Shown here in pieces: positions 45,212-53,622 of a stretch of 64,000 nt of DNA; positions within the stretch are counted from its first letter, which is position 1; the number at the start of each line of letters is the position of its first letter. Under the pieces are notes generated by a model that saw only the letters and a list, made by a program, of their open reading frames with translations, made no database searches and was not told where the DNA came from. The position numbers and the translations under genes are program-made. Source of the DNA: Algoriphagus sp. CAU 1675 (GTDB taxonomy: Bacteria; Bacteroidota; Bacteroidia; Cytophagales; Cyclobacteriaceae); assembly GCF_029222925.1 (NCBI RefSeq), contig NZ_JARHUI010000003.1, positions 603,721 through 667,720 on the forward strand, in the 5' to 3' direction.

Positions 45212-46978
45212 ATGGAGTTAGTCTTTAACCCTTTTTCAGTCACCCTTATAGCAACTAGCCTTCTGGTTGGAGGGCTTTCTCTTTTCATTGCCATCCGGTT
45301 GAAAGGATCTACGAGATGGGTGGCGCTCACTATGCTCTTTGCGACAATTTGGGGATTTTTTTATGGATTTGAACTGGCAAGTTCCACTTTGGAACAAATG
45401 CTTTTTTGGATCAAATTAGAATATTTGGGAATCTCATTTTTTGGTGCTTTTTGGCTGATTTTCACTTTAAAATATACAGGGCACAAATCCTTGAATGGCT
45501 TTACTCTTCCGCTGCTTATCTTACTGATCCCCACCATCACATTGATCTTGGTTTGGACAAATGATTTGCATCACCTTCATTATACGAATACAGAACTCAT
45601 CAACCAGGGGACTTTCCCTCTCCTTAAAATAACTAAGGGGCCTTGGTATCTCGTCCATACGGTATATTCCTATGCAGCATTCTTAATTGGCACATTTGTT
45701 CTTTGGAAAAGATTCAGGTTTGCGGATCCTCTATACCTCAACCAAACCAAGTTGCTCATAGCAGCCGGTCTTTTTCCATTGATCTTTAATATCTTTTACC
45801 AATTTGGTATTATTCAACCCTTGGGAGGAATTGACCTCACTCCCTATGCATTTTTATTTACTTATCTGATCATTTCTTTTGCCATCCTGAAATTCAACCT
45901 ATTCAGCATCAAGCCGATTGCTCAAAATAAAATCATGGAAATCATTACCAGAGGAGTATTGGTTTTTGATTCTCACAACCAACTGATTGATTTCAACCCA
46001 GCAGCCAAAAACTTTTTTAGTACTAATACCAAATGTAAAGTAGGTATCAGTGCCAAGTCACTTTTTAAAAATAAAAGAGAAGAACTTCTAGAATTACTTC
46101 AAAACAGAGAACAAAAAACCATTACAATCCATACTAAGGGAGAGGCCAACAACTCGACAGTTCAAGTAGAATCCATCCCAATTCTGGACAAGAACTCCAT
46201 TTTCAATGGGATGCTACTACTTTTTGAAGACATTACAGAACAAGTACAAACCAATGAAAGATTAATAAAACAAGCTGAGGACCTTCAGCAATTGAATGAG
46301 CTGAAGGATAAATTTTTCAGCATCATTTCACATGATTTAAAGGGTCCCGTTTTTGGAGTGAAGGAACTCATTCATATGACCCAAACGGGCATGGTCAGCA
46401 AAGATGAATTTTTGGAAATGCTTCCTGAAGTTTCCAAAAACATGGAACAGGTAGCCATACTTTTGGAAAACTTGTTAGCTTGGGCGAGCAGCCAACTCCG
46501 TGGCGAAGTCATCGACCCAACCCCATTTGACATCATGGAGGTTTTGAATCAACAAAAGAATCTCCTGAGTAGAATTGCCCTGGAAAAGAAGATTCTGATT
46601 GATTTAAAACCGCAAGAGAGAATTCTAGTCTATGCGGACAAGAATATGATCGATTTGGTCCTCCGAAATCTGATCAGTAATGCCATAAAGTTTTCCAAAT
46701 CGGGTGATAAGGTTGAATTATCCGCTGAACTTATCGGAAATCAGGTCAAAATTTGTGTCAAAGACAAGGGCATGGGGATTTCCTCAGAAAACCTGCAAAA
46801 ACTTTCCCAAGGAGTTTCATTTACCACAAGGGGACTGAACAATGAAAGCGGAACGGGACTTGGCCTAATTTTGGTGCGGGAATATATCCGAAAAAACAAA
46901 GGAAGTATGGATATCAAGTCAGAAATAGGAATGGGGACCACCTTTTGTGTTTTCCTTCCAAAAGCCACCTCAAATTAA
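45212..46978 (+). CDS. Sensor histidine kinase with N-terminal 7TM region
   Basis: 588 residues. Seven hydrophobic segments in residues 10-230 with the His-kinase N-terminal 7TM pattern (GFFYGFELASSTLEQMLFWIKLEYLGI, PWYLVHTVYSYAAFL). A PAS domain (about 240-350) follows, then HisKA with H374 in FSIISHDLKGPVFG, N-box DLVLRNLISNAIKFSKSG and G-boxes KDKGMGIS and GTGLGLILVREYI. No receiver and no adjacent response regulator, so its partner is encoded elsewhere. Divergent from the AtoE gene; their 5' regions are tightly packed. Confidence 0.94.
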   Translation: MELVFNPFSVTLIATSLLVGGLSLFIAIRLKGSTRWVALTMLFATIWGFFYGFELASSTLEQMLFWIKLEYLGISFFGAFWLIFTLKYTGHKSLNGFTLPLLILLIPTITLILVWTNDLHHLHYTNTELINQGTFPLLKITKGPWYLVHTVYSYAAFLIGTFVLWKRFRFADPLYLNQTKLLIAAGLFPLIFNIFYQFGIIQPLGGIDLTPYAFLFTYLIISFAILKFNLFSIKPIAQNKIMEIITRGVLVFDSHNQLIDFNPAAKNFFSTNTKCKVGISAKSLFKNKREELLELLQNREQKTITIHTKGEANNSTVQVESIPILDKNSIFNGMLLLFEDITEQVQTNERLIKQAEDLQQLNELKDKFFSIISHDLKGPVFGVKELIHMTQTGMVSKDEFLEMLPEVSKNMEQVAILLENLLAWASSQLRGEVIDPTPFDIMEVLNQQKNLLSRIALEKKILIDLKPQERILVYADKNMIDLVLRNLISNAIKFSKSGDKVELSAELIGNQVKICVKDKGMGISSENLQKLSQGVSFTTRGLNNESGTGLGLILVREYIRKNKGSMDIKSEIGMGTTFCVFLPKATSN

Positions 46979-47994
46979 TTTTCTAGATTTCCAAGAAAGC
47001 GGAGTGTGTCAACTCCATCTGCATAATCCCAGGGATCAGGCATTTGGGCTTTGCCAAAAGGGACTGCATTTTTCCAGCCATCATTCTCTGTCACTATACA
47101 CTGGATTTTATCCTGAAGCCTTTCTAGCTTCACCTTGAGATCTTTTTCATCCGAATAAAACTCGTAAAACAGGACTGAAATAGGTGATACTAATTCAGTA
47201 CTTTCTTTTAGAATCAAAAACCCATTATCCAAGTGCTTTTCGCTGTTGACCAGATAAATGGATTTATTGTATTCGTAATTGTTATGGTACTTATGGTGAT
47301 CTGCCAGTTTTGAGAAGGACTGAAGGGAATCAAGCAGTTGCGTGAGTTGACCCGGACTTTTCACGTAGACCTTGGAAACATTTCTGCAGCCTAATCCAAA
47401 ATATTTAAAGATGTCTTCACCAAGTTTTTGAAGTTGTTCCTGATTCTCATTTCCATTCAAAATGGCAACTGAGGTTCGGTTTTGTCGGATTAGATGAGGA
47501 TACTTGCCAAAGTAATAATTAAAATACCTGGCAGAGTTATCGCTTCCAGTAGCGATGTATGCATCTTTGTTTTTCAACATTTCTGAGATTTCAATCAGCC
47601 CTGAAAAACCAGGTTCAATCTCAATGAGCTGATTGATGAGCCATTTCATCAATACCTCATCAGCGGAACTCAATTTAGCGCTGATTTTATTACCGCTAAG
47701 AAGTACTGCCATCAAATCGTGAAAGCCAACTGCGGGGATGTTTCCTGCCATTAGTACGCCGATATCCTTGGTTTTTTTGGGCTCATCAAGTTGATAAGCG
47801 GAAAGCCAATGGCGCAAAATTTCTTCCTGAAGCATATGCGCTATTCCTTCAAATGAAGAAGAACAACTCTCGAAGGTGAACCAATTATTTTTATTACCAG
47901 CTCTCCAAAAAAGATCCTCTTTTTCATACTGATCCATCCCCTCGATCTTTTTCCCCAGCTCAATAAAGGCCTGAATTCTTTTCTCTAAGTCCAT
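46975..47994 (-). CDS. Acyl-CoA reductase, LuxC-like
   Basis: 339 residues, about 140 shorter than Vibrio LuxC. GVLMAGNIPAVGFHD and ISAKLSSADEVLM line the NADPH site, and C203 in YFGLGCRNVSKVY is the probable acyl-thioester cysteine. The family reduces acyl-CoA to aldehyde. It is convergent with the 7TM kinase (4-base overlap) and divergent from the ferredoxin gene across 128 bases. No luxD/E partner in view; the aldehyde product may feed a lipid pathway. Confidence 0.9.
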   Translation of the reverse strand: MDLEKRIQAFIELGKKIEGMDQYEKEDLFWRAGNKNNWFTFESCSSSFEGIAHMLQEEILRHWLSAYQLDEPKKTKDIGVLMAGNIPAVGFHDLMAVLLSGNKISAKLSSADEVLMKWLINQLIEIEPGFSGLIEISEMLKNKDAYIATGSDNSARYFNYYFGKYPHLIRQNRTSVAILNGNENQEQLQKLGEDIFKYFGLGCRNVSKVYVKSPGQLTQLLDSLQSFSKLADHHKYHNNYEYNKSIYLVNSEKHLDNGFLILKESTELVSPISVLFYEFYSDEKDLKVKLERLQDKIQCIVTENDGWKNAVPFGKAQMPDPWDYADGVDTLRFLGNLEN

Positions 47995-48071
47995 ACGACC
48001 ACAAATTTACCTAAAATGAATAGAAGCTGAGAAAGAATTATTTTAAATTAGTTAGTATGACAACTTTTTTT

Positions 48072-48103
48072 CTTGTCAGAATGTGGGAAGCTTCTTACTT
48101 TTG
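48072..48103 (+). promoter_or_regulatory. Promoter of the ferredoxin gene
   Basis: CTTG (48072-48075), 20-base spacer, TACTTTTG (48096-48103): full -7 match and near -33 match to the Bacteroidota consensus, 19 bases before the ATG. Confidence 0.6.
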
Positions 48104-48119
48104 AAAACAAATAGTTTGA

Positions 48120-48470
<351 letters not shown>

Positions 48471-48500
48471 AAAATGGTGGATTGTCCACCATTTTTTATT
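48471..48500 (+). terminator. Terminator after the ferredoxin gene
   Basis: AAAATGGTGGA (48471-48481), loop TTG, TCCACCATTTT (48485-48495), then a T-rich run. It begins immediately after the stop codon. Confidence 0.92.
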
Positions 48501-48638
48501 CATTGCGAATTTGAACACGCTCAGCCTTCTATTTTTACCATTCATTGAAAAAAGTGGCTGTTCTGTTTGAAATGTAAAAACAAATTATGCTACTTTAATT
48601 CCAAAATTTAACCCCAGCACATTAAACTAATACGCATT

Positions 48639-48968
48639 GTGGAAGAAAGAAGAGGATATGATAGAGATGAAATTTTCTCTAAAAAAGTAAAAGCAGGTAA
48701 AAGAACTTATTTTTTTGACATCAAGTCAACCCGTTCTAATGATTACTACCTTACCATCACAGAGAGTAAGCGTAAAGTAAACGGAGACAACTTCTCATAC
48801 GAAAAGCACAAAATCTTCTTATACAAAGAAGATTTCTTCAAATTTGTGGAAGCTCTGAATGAAACAGTTGACCATGTCAAAAACGAATTGATGCCTGACT
48901 TTGACTTCGAGCAATTTGAAGTAGAGGATTCAGAAAGTGAGTTTGATGATGAACTCAAGTGGGAATAG
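48639..48968 (+). CDS. PUR family DNA/RNA-binding protein (DUF3276)
   Basis: 109 residues from GTG 48639. Contains one PUR repeat: IFSKKVKAGKRTYFFDIKSTRSNDYYLTITESKRK (about 8-45), then KHKIFLYKEDFFKFVEALNETV, and an acidic C-terminal tail (FEVEDSESEFDDE). The PUR fold binds single-stranded, purine-rich nucleic acid and dimerises. Function in bacteria is not established. Monocistronic, with a promoter-like TTTG-N21-TACTTTAA upstream (48566-48598) and a hairpin downstream. Confidence 0.92.
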   Translation: MEERRGYDRDEIFSKKVKAGKRTYFFDIKSTRSNDYYLTITESKRKVNGDNFSYEKHKIFLYKEDFFKFVEALNETVDHVKNELMPDFDFEQFEVEDSESEFDDELKWE

Positions 48969-49016
48969 AATTTCCCTCAACTTATGTTCATTAGAACTGG
49001 TAAATAGTATATTAGA

Positions 49017-49040
49017 GGAGGCAGAACTGCCTCCTTTTAT
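49017..49040 (+). terminator. Terminator after the PUR gene
   Basis: GGAGGCAG (49017-49024), AA, CTGCCTCC (49027-49034), TTTT. Lies 48 bases past the stop and 10 bases before the next ATG, so the next gene must be read through or use a very close start. Confidence 0.75.
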
Positions 49041-49049
49041 ATTATCATC

Positions 49050-50144
49050 ATGCAGCGGTTTTTTATTTATTTAATTCTTTTCATTGCAGCCTTCCTGCTG
49101 TTTGGATGGTATTTTTCAAATGTGACCACCTACTTGGTCCTTTCAATGATTTTAGCTGCATTGCTGAGACCTTTGACCAATCGTTTAAACGGATTTCATC
49201 TCCTTGGACAACACATACCTCGCTGGTCAGCGATCCTTATATCCTACTCTCTGATTGTTCTATTAATAATTTCGCTTAGCTTCTTGTTTTTCCCCTTAAT
49301 CAACAATCAAATAATTATCCTGAGTAATTTGGATTTCAATGCAATCTATGAACAGATCAAAACACCCGTTGCGAAGGTTGAAGATTACCTCTTTCAATAT
49401 AGGTTGTTGGAATCCAGATCCGGTTACCTTTTGGAACAAATCAAAATTTCTATTCTGGATACCATTGCACAGATCAACTTTGGCAATTTTTTGGGACAAG
49501 TAATTAATGCGACGAGCAGTTTCTTTATAGGGTTGTTGGCAGTTGGTTTTATTACTTTTTTTCTTTTGCTCGAAAATGGGCTATTGAGAAGAAACCTTTT
49601 GAATATTATCCCAAACGCATATTTTGAACTCTCTGTGGCAACTTTTTCTAAAGTTGAAAAGCTGCTATCCAATTACTTATCAGGCTTGTTGATTCAAATG
49701 CTGGCTATTTTTTCATTGGCAAGTTTGGGACTCACCATTGTAGGAGTAGAATATGCTTTGACTATTGGCTTATTTGCGGCTGTAGCCAATCTCATTCCCT
49801 ATGCCGGCCCTATTTTGGGGGCAGCATTTGGAATTATTGTGGGAATTTCCACGGGCGATTATGCACAAGGGCAAGAGTTGAACTATTTCCTTTTCAAAAT
49901 TTTGGCTGTTTTTGGAGTTGTACAGATAACGGATAATATTATTCTTCAACCCATGATTTTTTCGAAATCCGTAAAAGCGCATCCCCTTGAGATTTTTGTT
50001 ATTATCTTTGCCGGTGCAAAAATCGCCGGTATTCTGGGAATGATTTTCGCCATTCCGGTTTATACTATTTTCAGGGTTTCTATTATGGAATTTAGAAAGG
50101 GGTATAAATCCTATAAAATCTTTAAAATAAAATCTACAAATTAA
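49050..50144 (+). CDS. AI-2E family transporter (PerM-like), second copy
   Basis: 364 residues, eight predicted membrane segments, amphipathic soluble loop (about 95-150) and the family motif [19 protein letters not shown] followed by [28 protein letters not shown]. Only distantly similar to the protein at 36113-37210. Substrate unknown. Its TAA overlaps the ATG of ychF by one base, so the two are coupled. Confidence 0.93.
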   Translation: MQRFFIYLILFIAAFLLFGWYFSNVTTYLVLSMILAALLRPLTNRLNGFHLLGQHIPRWSAILISYSLIVLLIISLSFLFFPLINNQIIILSNLDFNAIYEQIKTPVAKVEDYLFQYRLLESRSGYLLEQIKISILDTIAQINFGNFLGQVINATSSFFIGLLAVGFITFFLLLENGLLRRNLLNIIPNAYFELSVATFSKVEKLLSNYLSGLLIQMLAIFSLASLGLTIVGVEYALTIGLFAAVANLIPYAGPILGAAFGIIVGISTGDYAQGQELNYFLFKILAVFGVVQITDNIILQPMIFSKSVKAHPLEIFVIIFAGAKIAGILGMIFAIPVYTIFRVSIMEFRKGYKSYKIFKIKSTN

Positions 50145-51241
50145 TGGCCTTACAATGCGGCATTGTAGGACTTCCCAATGTGGGAAAATCCACTTTGTTC
50201 AATGCACTTTCAAGTGCAAAAGCTGAAGCAGCAAATTTTCCTTTTTGTACCATTGAACCCAATGTTGGTGTCGTAACAGTTCCTGACAAAAGACTGCAGA
50301 TTCTCGAAAGTCTGGTCAATCCCCAGCGGGTTTTACCGACTGTGATCGAGTTTGTGGATATCGCAGGATTGGTCAAGGGTGCAAGTAAAGGCGAAGGGCT
50401 TGGGAACAAATTTCTTGCAAACATCCGAGAGGTGGATGCCATCATTCATGTAGTCAGATGCTTTGAAGATGATAATATTGTCCATGTGGCCGGAAGTGTT
50501 GATCCTATCTTTGACAAGGAAGTCATTGACACCGAACTTCAGTTGAAAGACCTGGAATCTATCGATAAAAAAATCCAGAGAATAGAAAAAATAGCCAAAT
50601 CAGGAGATGCAAAAGCCAAAAAGGAACTTGAAACCCTAAACAAGTTTAAAGAAGGTTTGACTTCAGGTTTGAATGCCCGTGCGGTTGATGTTGAAAAAGA
50701 GGATCTAGAAGCAGTAAGAGATCTGCATCTCCTTACAATCAAACCTGTACTTTATGTGGCCAATGTGGATGAATCCAGCATATTGGAAGGCAATAAATAT
50801 GTAGATCAGCTTCGCGAAAAAGTCAAAGAGGAAAATGCTGAGGTAATTGTATTGTGCGCAGCTATTGAATCTCAAATCGCAGAATTCGAAGATATCGAAG
50901 AAAAAGAATTATTTCTCGGAGAATATGGGCTCGAAGAAAGTGGCTTGAACAGGTTGATTTCCGGAGCCTATGCCCTACTGGACTTAATCACTTATTTTAC
51001 AGCTGGTGTACAGGAAGTACGAGCCTGGACCATCAAAAAAGGATGGAAAGCTCCCCAAGCTGCGGGGGTAATACACTCTGACTTTGAGCGTGGTTTTATC
51101 AAAGCTGAAGTCATCAAACTGGAAGACTATCAAAAGTTCAAAACTGAGGCCGGTTGTAGAGAAAATGGGAAAATTGCAATTGAAGGAAAAGAATATGTCG
51201 TAAAAGACGGTGATATCATGCATTTTCGATTCAACGTTTAG
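50144..51241 (+). CDS. ychF: Redox-regulated ATPase YchF (OLA1-type)
   Basis: 365 residues, full length. OBG-type P-loop [13 protein letters not shown] (7-19), switch regions [24 protein letters not shown], the NVDE sequence at the G4 position which gives ATP rather than GTP specificity, a coiled-coil arm (about 120-200) and a C-terminal TGS domain. Binds ribosomes and is linked to stress and translation control. Confidence 0.97.
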   Translation: MALQCGIVGLPNVGKSTLFNALSSAKAEAANFPFCTIEPNVGVVTVPDKRLQILESLVNPQRVLPTVIEFVDIAGLVKGASKGEGLGNKFLANIREVDAIIHVVRCFEDDNIVHVAGSVDPIFDKEVIDTELQLKDLESIDKKIQRIEKIAKSGDAKAKKELETLNKFKEGLTSGLNARAVDVEKEDLEAVRDLHLLTIKPVLYVANVDESSILEGNKYVDQLREKVKEENAEVIVLCAAIESQIAEFEDIEEKELFLGEYGLEESGLNRLISGAYALLDLITYFTAGVQEVRAWTIKKGWKAPQAAGVIHSDFERGFIKAEVIKLEDYQKFKTEAGCRENGKIAIEGKEYVVKDGDIMHFRFNV

Positions 51242-51261
51242 TGATATTCTAAAAAAAGTGA

Positions 51262-51269
51262 TAATTTTG
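51262..51269 (+). promoter_or_regulatory. Candidate -7 element of the cas6-like gene
   Basis: TAATTTTG matches TAnnTTTG; a weak TTTA lies 21 bases upstream (51237-51240). It is about 70 bases before the GTG start, so the gene would have its own transcript independent of ychF. Confidence 0.35.
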
Positions 51270-51339
51270 ACCTGCTTATCCACCCTAAATACGTTAAAGC
51301 ATTTTAGTTAATCATTGTCTCATTTATTTTTAAAACACC

Positions 51340-52227
51340 GTGAGAGTTAGACTAATATTTTCATTAAAAAACAAGGGCTCATACTTGCCCTTCCATCACC
51401 AGTACATCCTAGCGCAATTCCTTAAAGGTTTAATTGTCAAAGGAGGAAGAGAGGAATTCTTCAACTACAATTACTTCAATTTCTCTGGTCTAAAAGGTCA
51501 GACTAAAGTAAGTAGAAGCGGTCTTCACTATTATTCAAGCCTTGTAACCCTTGTATTATCTTCGCAGAGTGAAGATTTCATGGACTATTTGCTTGAGCAG
51601 GTGTTTGCCACTCCGAAAATTGAGCTTGGAAATTTAATTCTTTCTCCTGAATACACTGAGCTAGAAGTAGAACCAGAATTGGAAACATCCAACAAGTTTG
51701 TGTGTATTTCTCCATTGGTTTTAATCACCCCTGCCTTCAATGAGGAAGCCGGAAAGAGATTCATCAGCCCTGATAGCGATGAGTTTTCTGACTTGCTTTA
51801 TGAATCCACATTGACCAGAATGGAACGTTCTGGATGGTACACTCCTGAGCAAATGGAGAGTTTCTACAAGTTCCAAGTTGTACCTGACATGGCTTATGTC
51901 AACAAGCTGAAAGAAGCTCAAAAGAAATTTGCGAGAATTTATGCAGTGTATGACATGGATGTGAAATACGAAGTAAGAGGGTACACCCTTCCATTTACTC
52001 TGTATGCAGCACCTGAAGTTCAGGATTTCGTATTCAAATGCGGTTTGGGTGCATTCACTCACAAAGGATTTGGTATGCTGGATTTGGCGAACCACCCTTC
52101 CGGAAACAGAACTACCACTTATAAGTTTAAGCGGGAAGGTTTTGTACCCTACAAACCAACCGAGCGGGTAAGACAAAATGTAGCTCCTACTGAATCAGAT
52201 ACAGAGGACCTGTCCTCCGAAGATTAA
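51340..52227 (+). CDS. cas6: Orphan Cas6-type CRISPR RNA endoribonuclease homologue
   Basis: 295 residues from GTG 51340. Cas6 plan: N-terminal RAMP/ferredoxin fold MRVRLIFSLKNKGSYLPFHHQYILAQFLKGLI, middle PKIELGNLILSPEY and VCISPLVL, C-terminal RAMP half ending in the glycine-rich loop FKCGLGAFTHKGFGMLDL (G235, G237, G243, G245). The family general-base His near residue 46 (YLHE in P. furiosus Cas6) is not evident: the region reads EEFFNYNYFNFSG. H19, H20 and H63 are nearby alternatives. A tail of about 45 residues ends very acidic. No CRISPR array or cas gene in the window. Flanked by ychF and its own terminator. Confidence 0.85.
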   Translation: MRVRLIFSLKNKGSYLPFHHQYILAQFLKGLIVKGGREEFFNYNYFNFSGLKGQTKVSRSGLHYYSSLVTLVLSSQSEDFMDYLLEQVFATPKIELGNLILSPEYTELEVEPELETSNKFVCISPLVLITPAFNEEAGKRFISPDSDEFSDLLYESTLTRMERSGWYTPEQMESFYKFQVVPDMAYVNKLKEAQKKFARIYAVYDMDVKYEVRGYTLPFTLYAAPEVQDFVFKCGLGAFTHKGFGMLDLANHPSGNRTTTYKFKREGFVPYKPTERVRQNVAPTESDTEDLSSED

Positions 52228-52236
52228 GAAAAACCT

Positions 52237-52270
52237 AATCCCCTTTCATCTCGGAAGGGGATTTTTTTTT
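52237..52270 (+). terminator. Terminator after the cas6-like gene
   Basis: AATCCCCTT (52237-52245), 9-base loop, AAGGGGATT (52255-52263), then a run of T to 52270. Ten bases after the stop. Confidence 0.9.
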
Positions 52271-52308
52271 GAGGTTCAATCAGGTAATTTTTGATTAGAG
52301 CGAAGCCT

Positions 52309-53583
52309 TTATAATCTACGTCTATTTGGATGGAGATAAACATAACCTACCAACTGATCGTAGCGTGAACCTAATGCCCGGAAATAAACCAAAACTTCGT
52401 ATTCATTTTCTGTTTCGAAGTGACTTCCTTCAAAAGACTCATTGATCAACTGATCTCCAGATCGGATTGCATACTGGTAATCATACCAGCCCTGCTTCAA
52501 AAGTAAGGTGGACTCATAGAGCCTTAAATTGGCATTCCAAGTCATTTTAGCTTCAGGAGATTTTCCCCATTGGCTCATCGCTCCCATCAAATAAACCGGC
52601 GACGAACTTTCAGGTATTGCTAAACGAAAGGTGGTCAGGATGTATTCACTGTCAACTTCAGGATTACCTCCCGGCCGGTCATTGTTGTAAATCAAATATT
52701 GTCCATTCAAATCCAGATATTGAGAATAGGCCTGATCAGGACGCGGAGTATCTACCTTTGCATCTGCATAAATCACATCTCTCTCCACGGTAACATTCGC
52801 AATATTTACGCCCGTAGCCCGAATAAAGCGAAGATCCACAAAGCGAAATTCATTCCCGGCAGAAAATGTATTTTCCCCTTCAAAGCTTTCAAAGCGCATT
52901 AGTTTTGAGCTTTCGTTCAAAAAAGTGGGACGGCTCAGATACCTCGCATTATCCCAACGCTGATTTTGGCGAATCAAGACTTTGACCTGGCTATTCGGGT
53001 CCATCACTTCCCCTTTTGAATAGTTTACGGTAACATTTAACTGCTGTGAATTTCTTCTTTCCGATGCCTGGGAAGGAGGAATAATGGAAGCCCCAACCGC
53101 AAAAAGTGATTCATACACCATAAACCTTCTAGTCAAAATAACCTGGGATTCATCCCGACCCCGGTAAACTTTTAATACATAGTTTCCGGATTTAGTCACA
53201 TTTGGAAGTTGAAACCGGTAATGGATGTATGGGATTCTGGTATTGACTGAATATTCATAATCCTGAATATTGAACTCATTGAATCTTGGAAGAAAATCAT
53301 TGTCCCTCAATTGGGATTGTCTCCAATCCGCATCACAATGGATCAATTTGGCAGAATACAATTCCGGATCATAAGCCAAATCATCAAAAAGCAAAACCAA
53401 GGACCTACTGTCCCCCATAGAAATTACAGGAGCATCAAGTTGACTATCGTATTCCGCACCAAGTGGAAATAAACGTACGGACTGGATATGGTCCTTATAT
53501 ACCTTATCCTCAATTTGGGAAAATGCAAAAAACGGAATTCCCATAAAGAAAATCAGCCAGGAATTTTTCAAGGAAAACTTCAT
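52309..53583 (-). CDS. Type IX secretion system plug-domain protein (DUF5103)
   Basis: 424 residues. Signal peptide MKFSLKNSWLIFFMGIPFFAFSQ, then an Ig-like N-domain with RSLVLLFDDLAYDPELYSAKLIHCDADWRQSQL and NEFNIQDYEYSVNTRIPYIHYRFQLPN, and a C-terminal domain ending VYLHPNRRRL. DUF5103 proteins include the Plug that closes the SprA translocon in Flavobacterium. It starts 39 bases after the ABC-F gene, likely one transcript. Confidence 0.9.
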   Translation of the reverse strand: MKFSLKNSWLIFFMGIPFFAFSQIEDKVYKDHIQSVRLFPLGAEYDSQLDAPVISMGDSRSLVLLFDDLAYDPELYSAKLIHCDADWRQSQLRDNDFLPRFNEFNIQDYEYSVNTRIPYIHYRFQLPNVTKSGNYVLKVYRGRDESQVILTRRFMVYESLFAVGASIIPPSQASERRNSQQLNVTVNYSKGEVMDPNSQVKVLIRQNQRWDNARYLSRPTFLNESSKLMRFESFEGENTFSAGNEFRFVDLRFIRATGVNIANVTVERDVIYADAKVDTPRPDQAYSQYLDLNGQYLIYNNDRPGGNPEVDSEYILTTFRLAIPESSSPVYLMGAMSQWGKSPEAKMTWNANLRLYESTLLLKQGWYDYQYAIRSGDQLINESFEGSHFETENEYEVLVYFRALGSRYDQLVGYVYLHPNRRRL

Positions 53584-53622
53584 GGCTGAAAATAGAGAAA
53601 AAGGAAGGAATTTGAAATTGAA

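Noticed and set aside
45109..45330. N-terminal extension of the AtoE-type transporter
   Set aside because: Overlaps the start of the divergent kinase, and the shorter form has the family length; the choice remains uncertain.
49218..50144. Second AI-2E transporter as a recent duplication of the one at 36113
   Set aside because: The two proteins share only family motifs; their loops and termini differ, so they are old paralogues.
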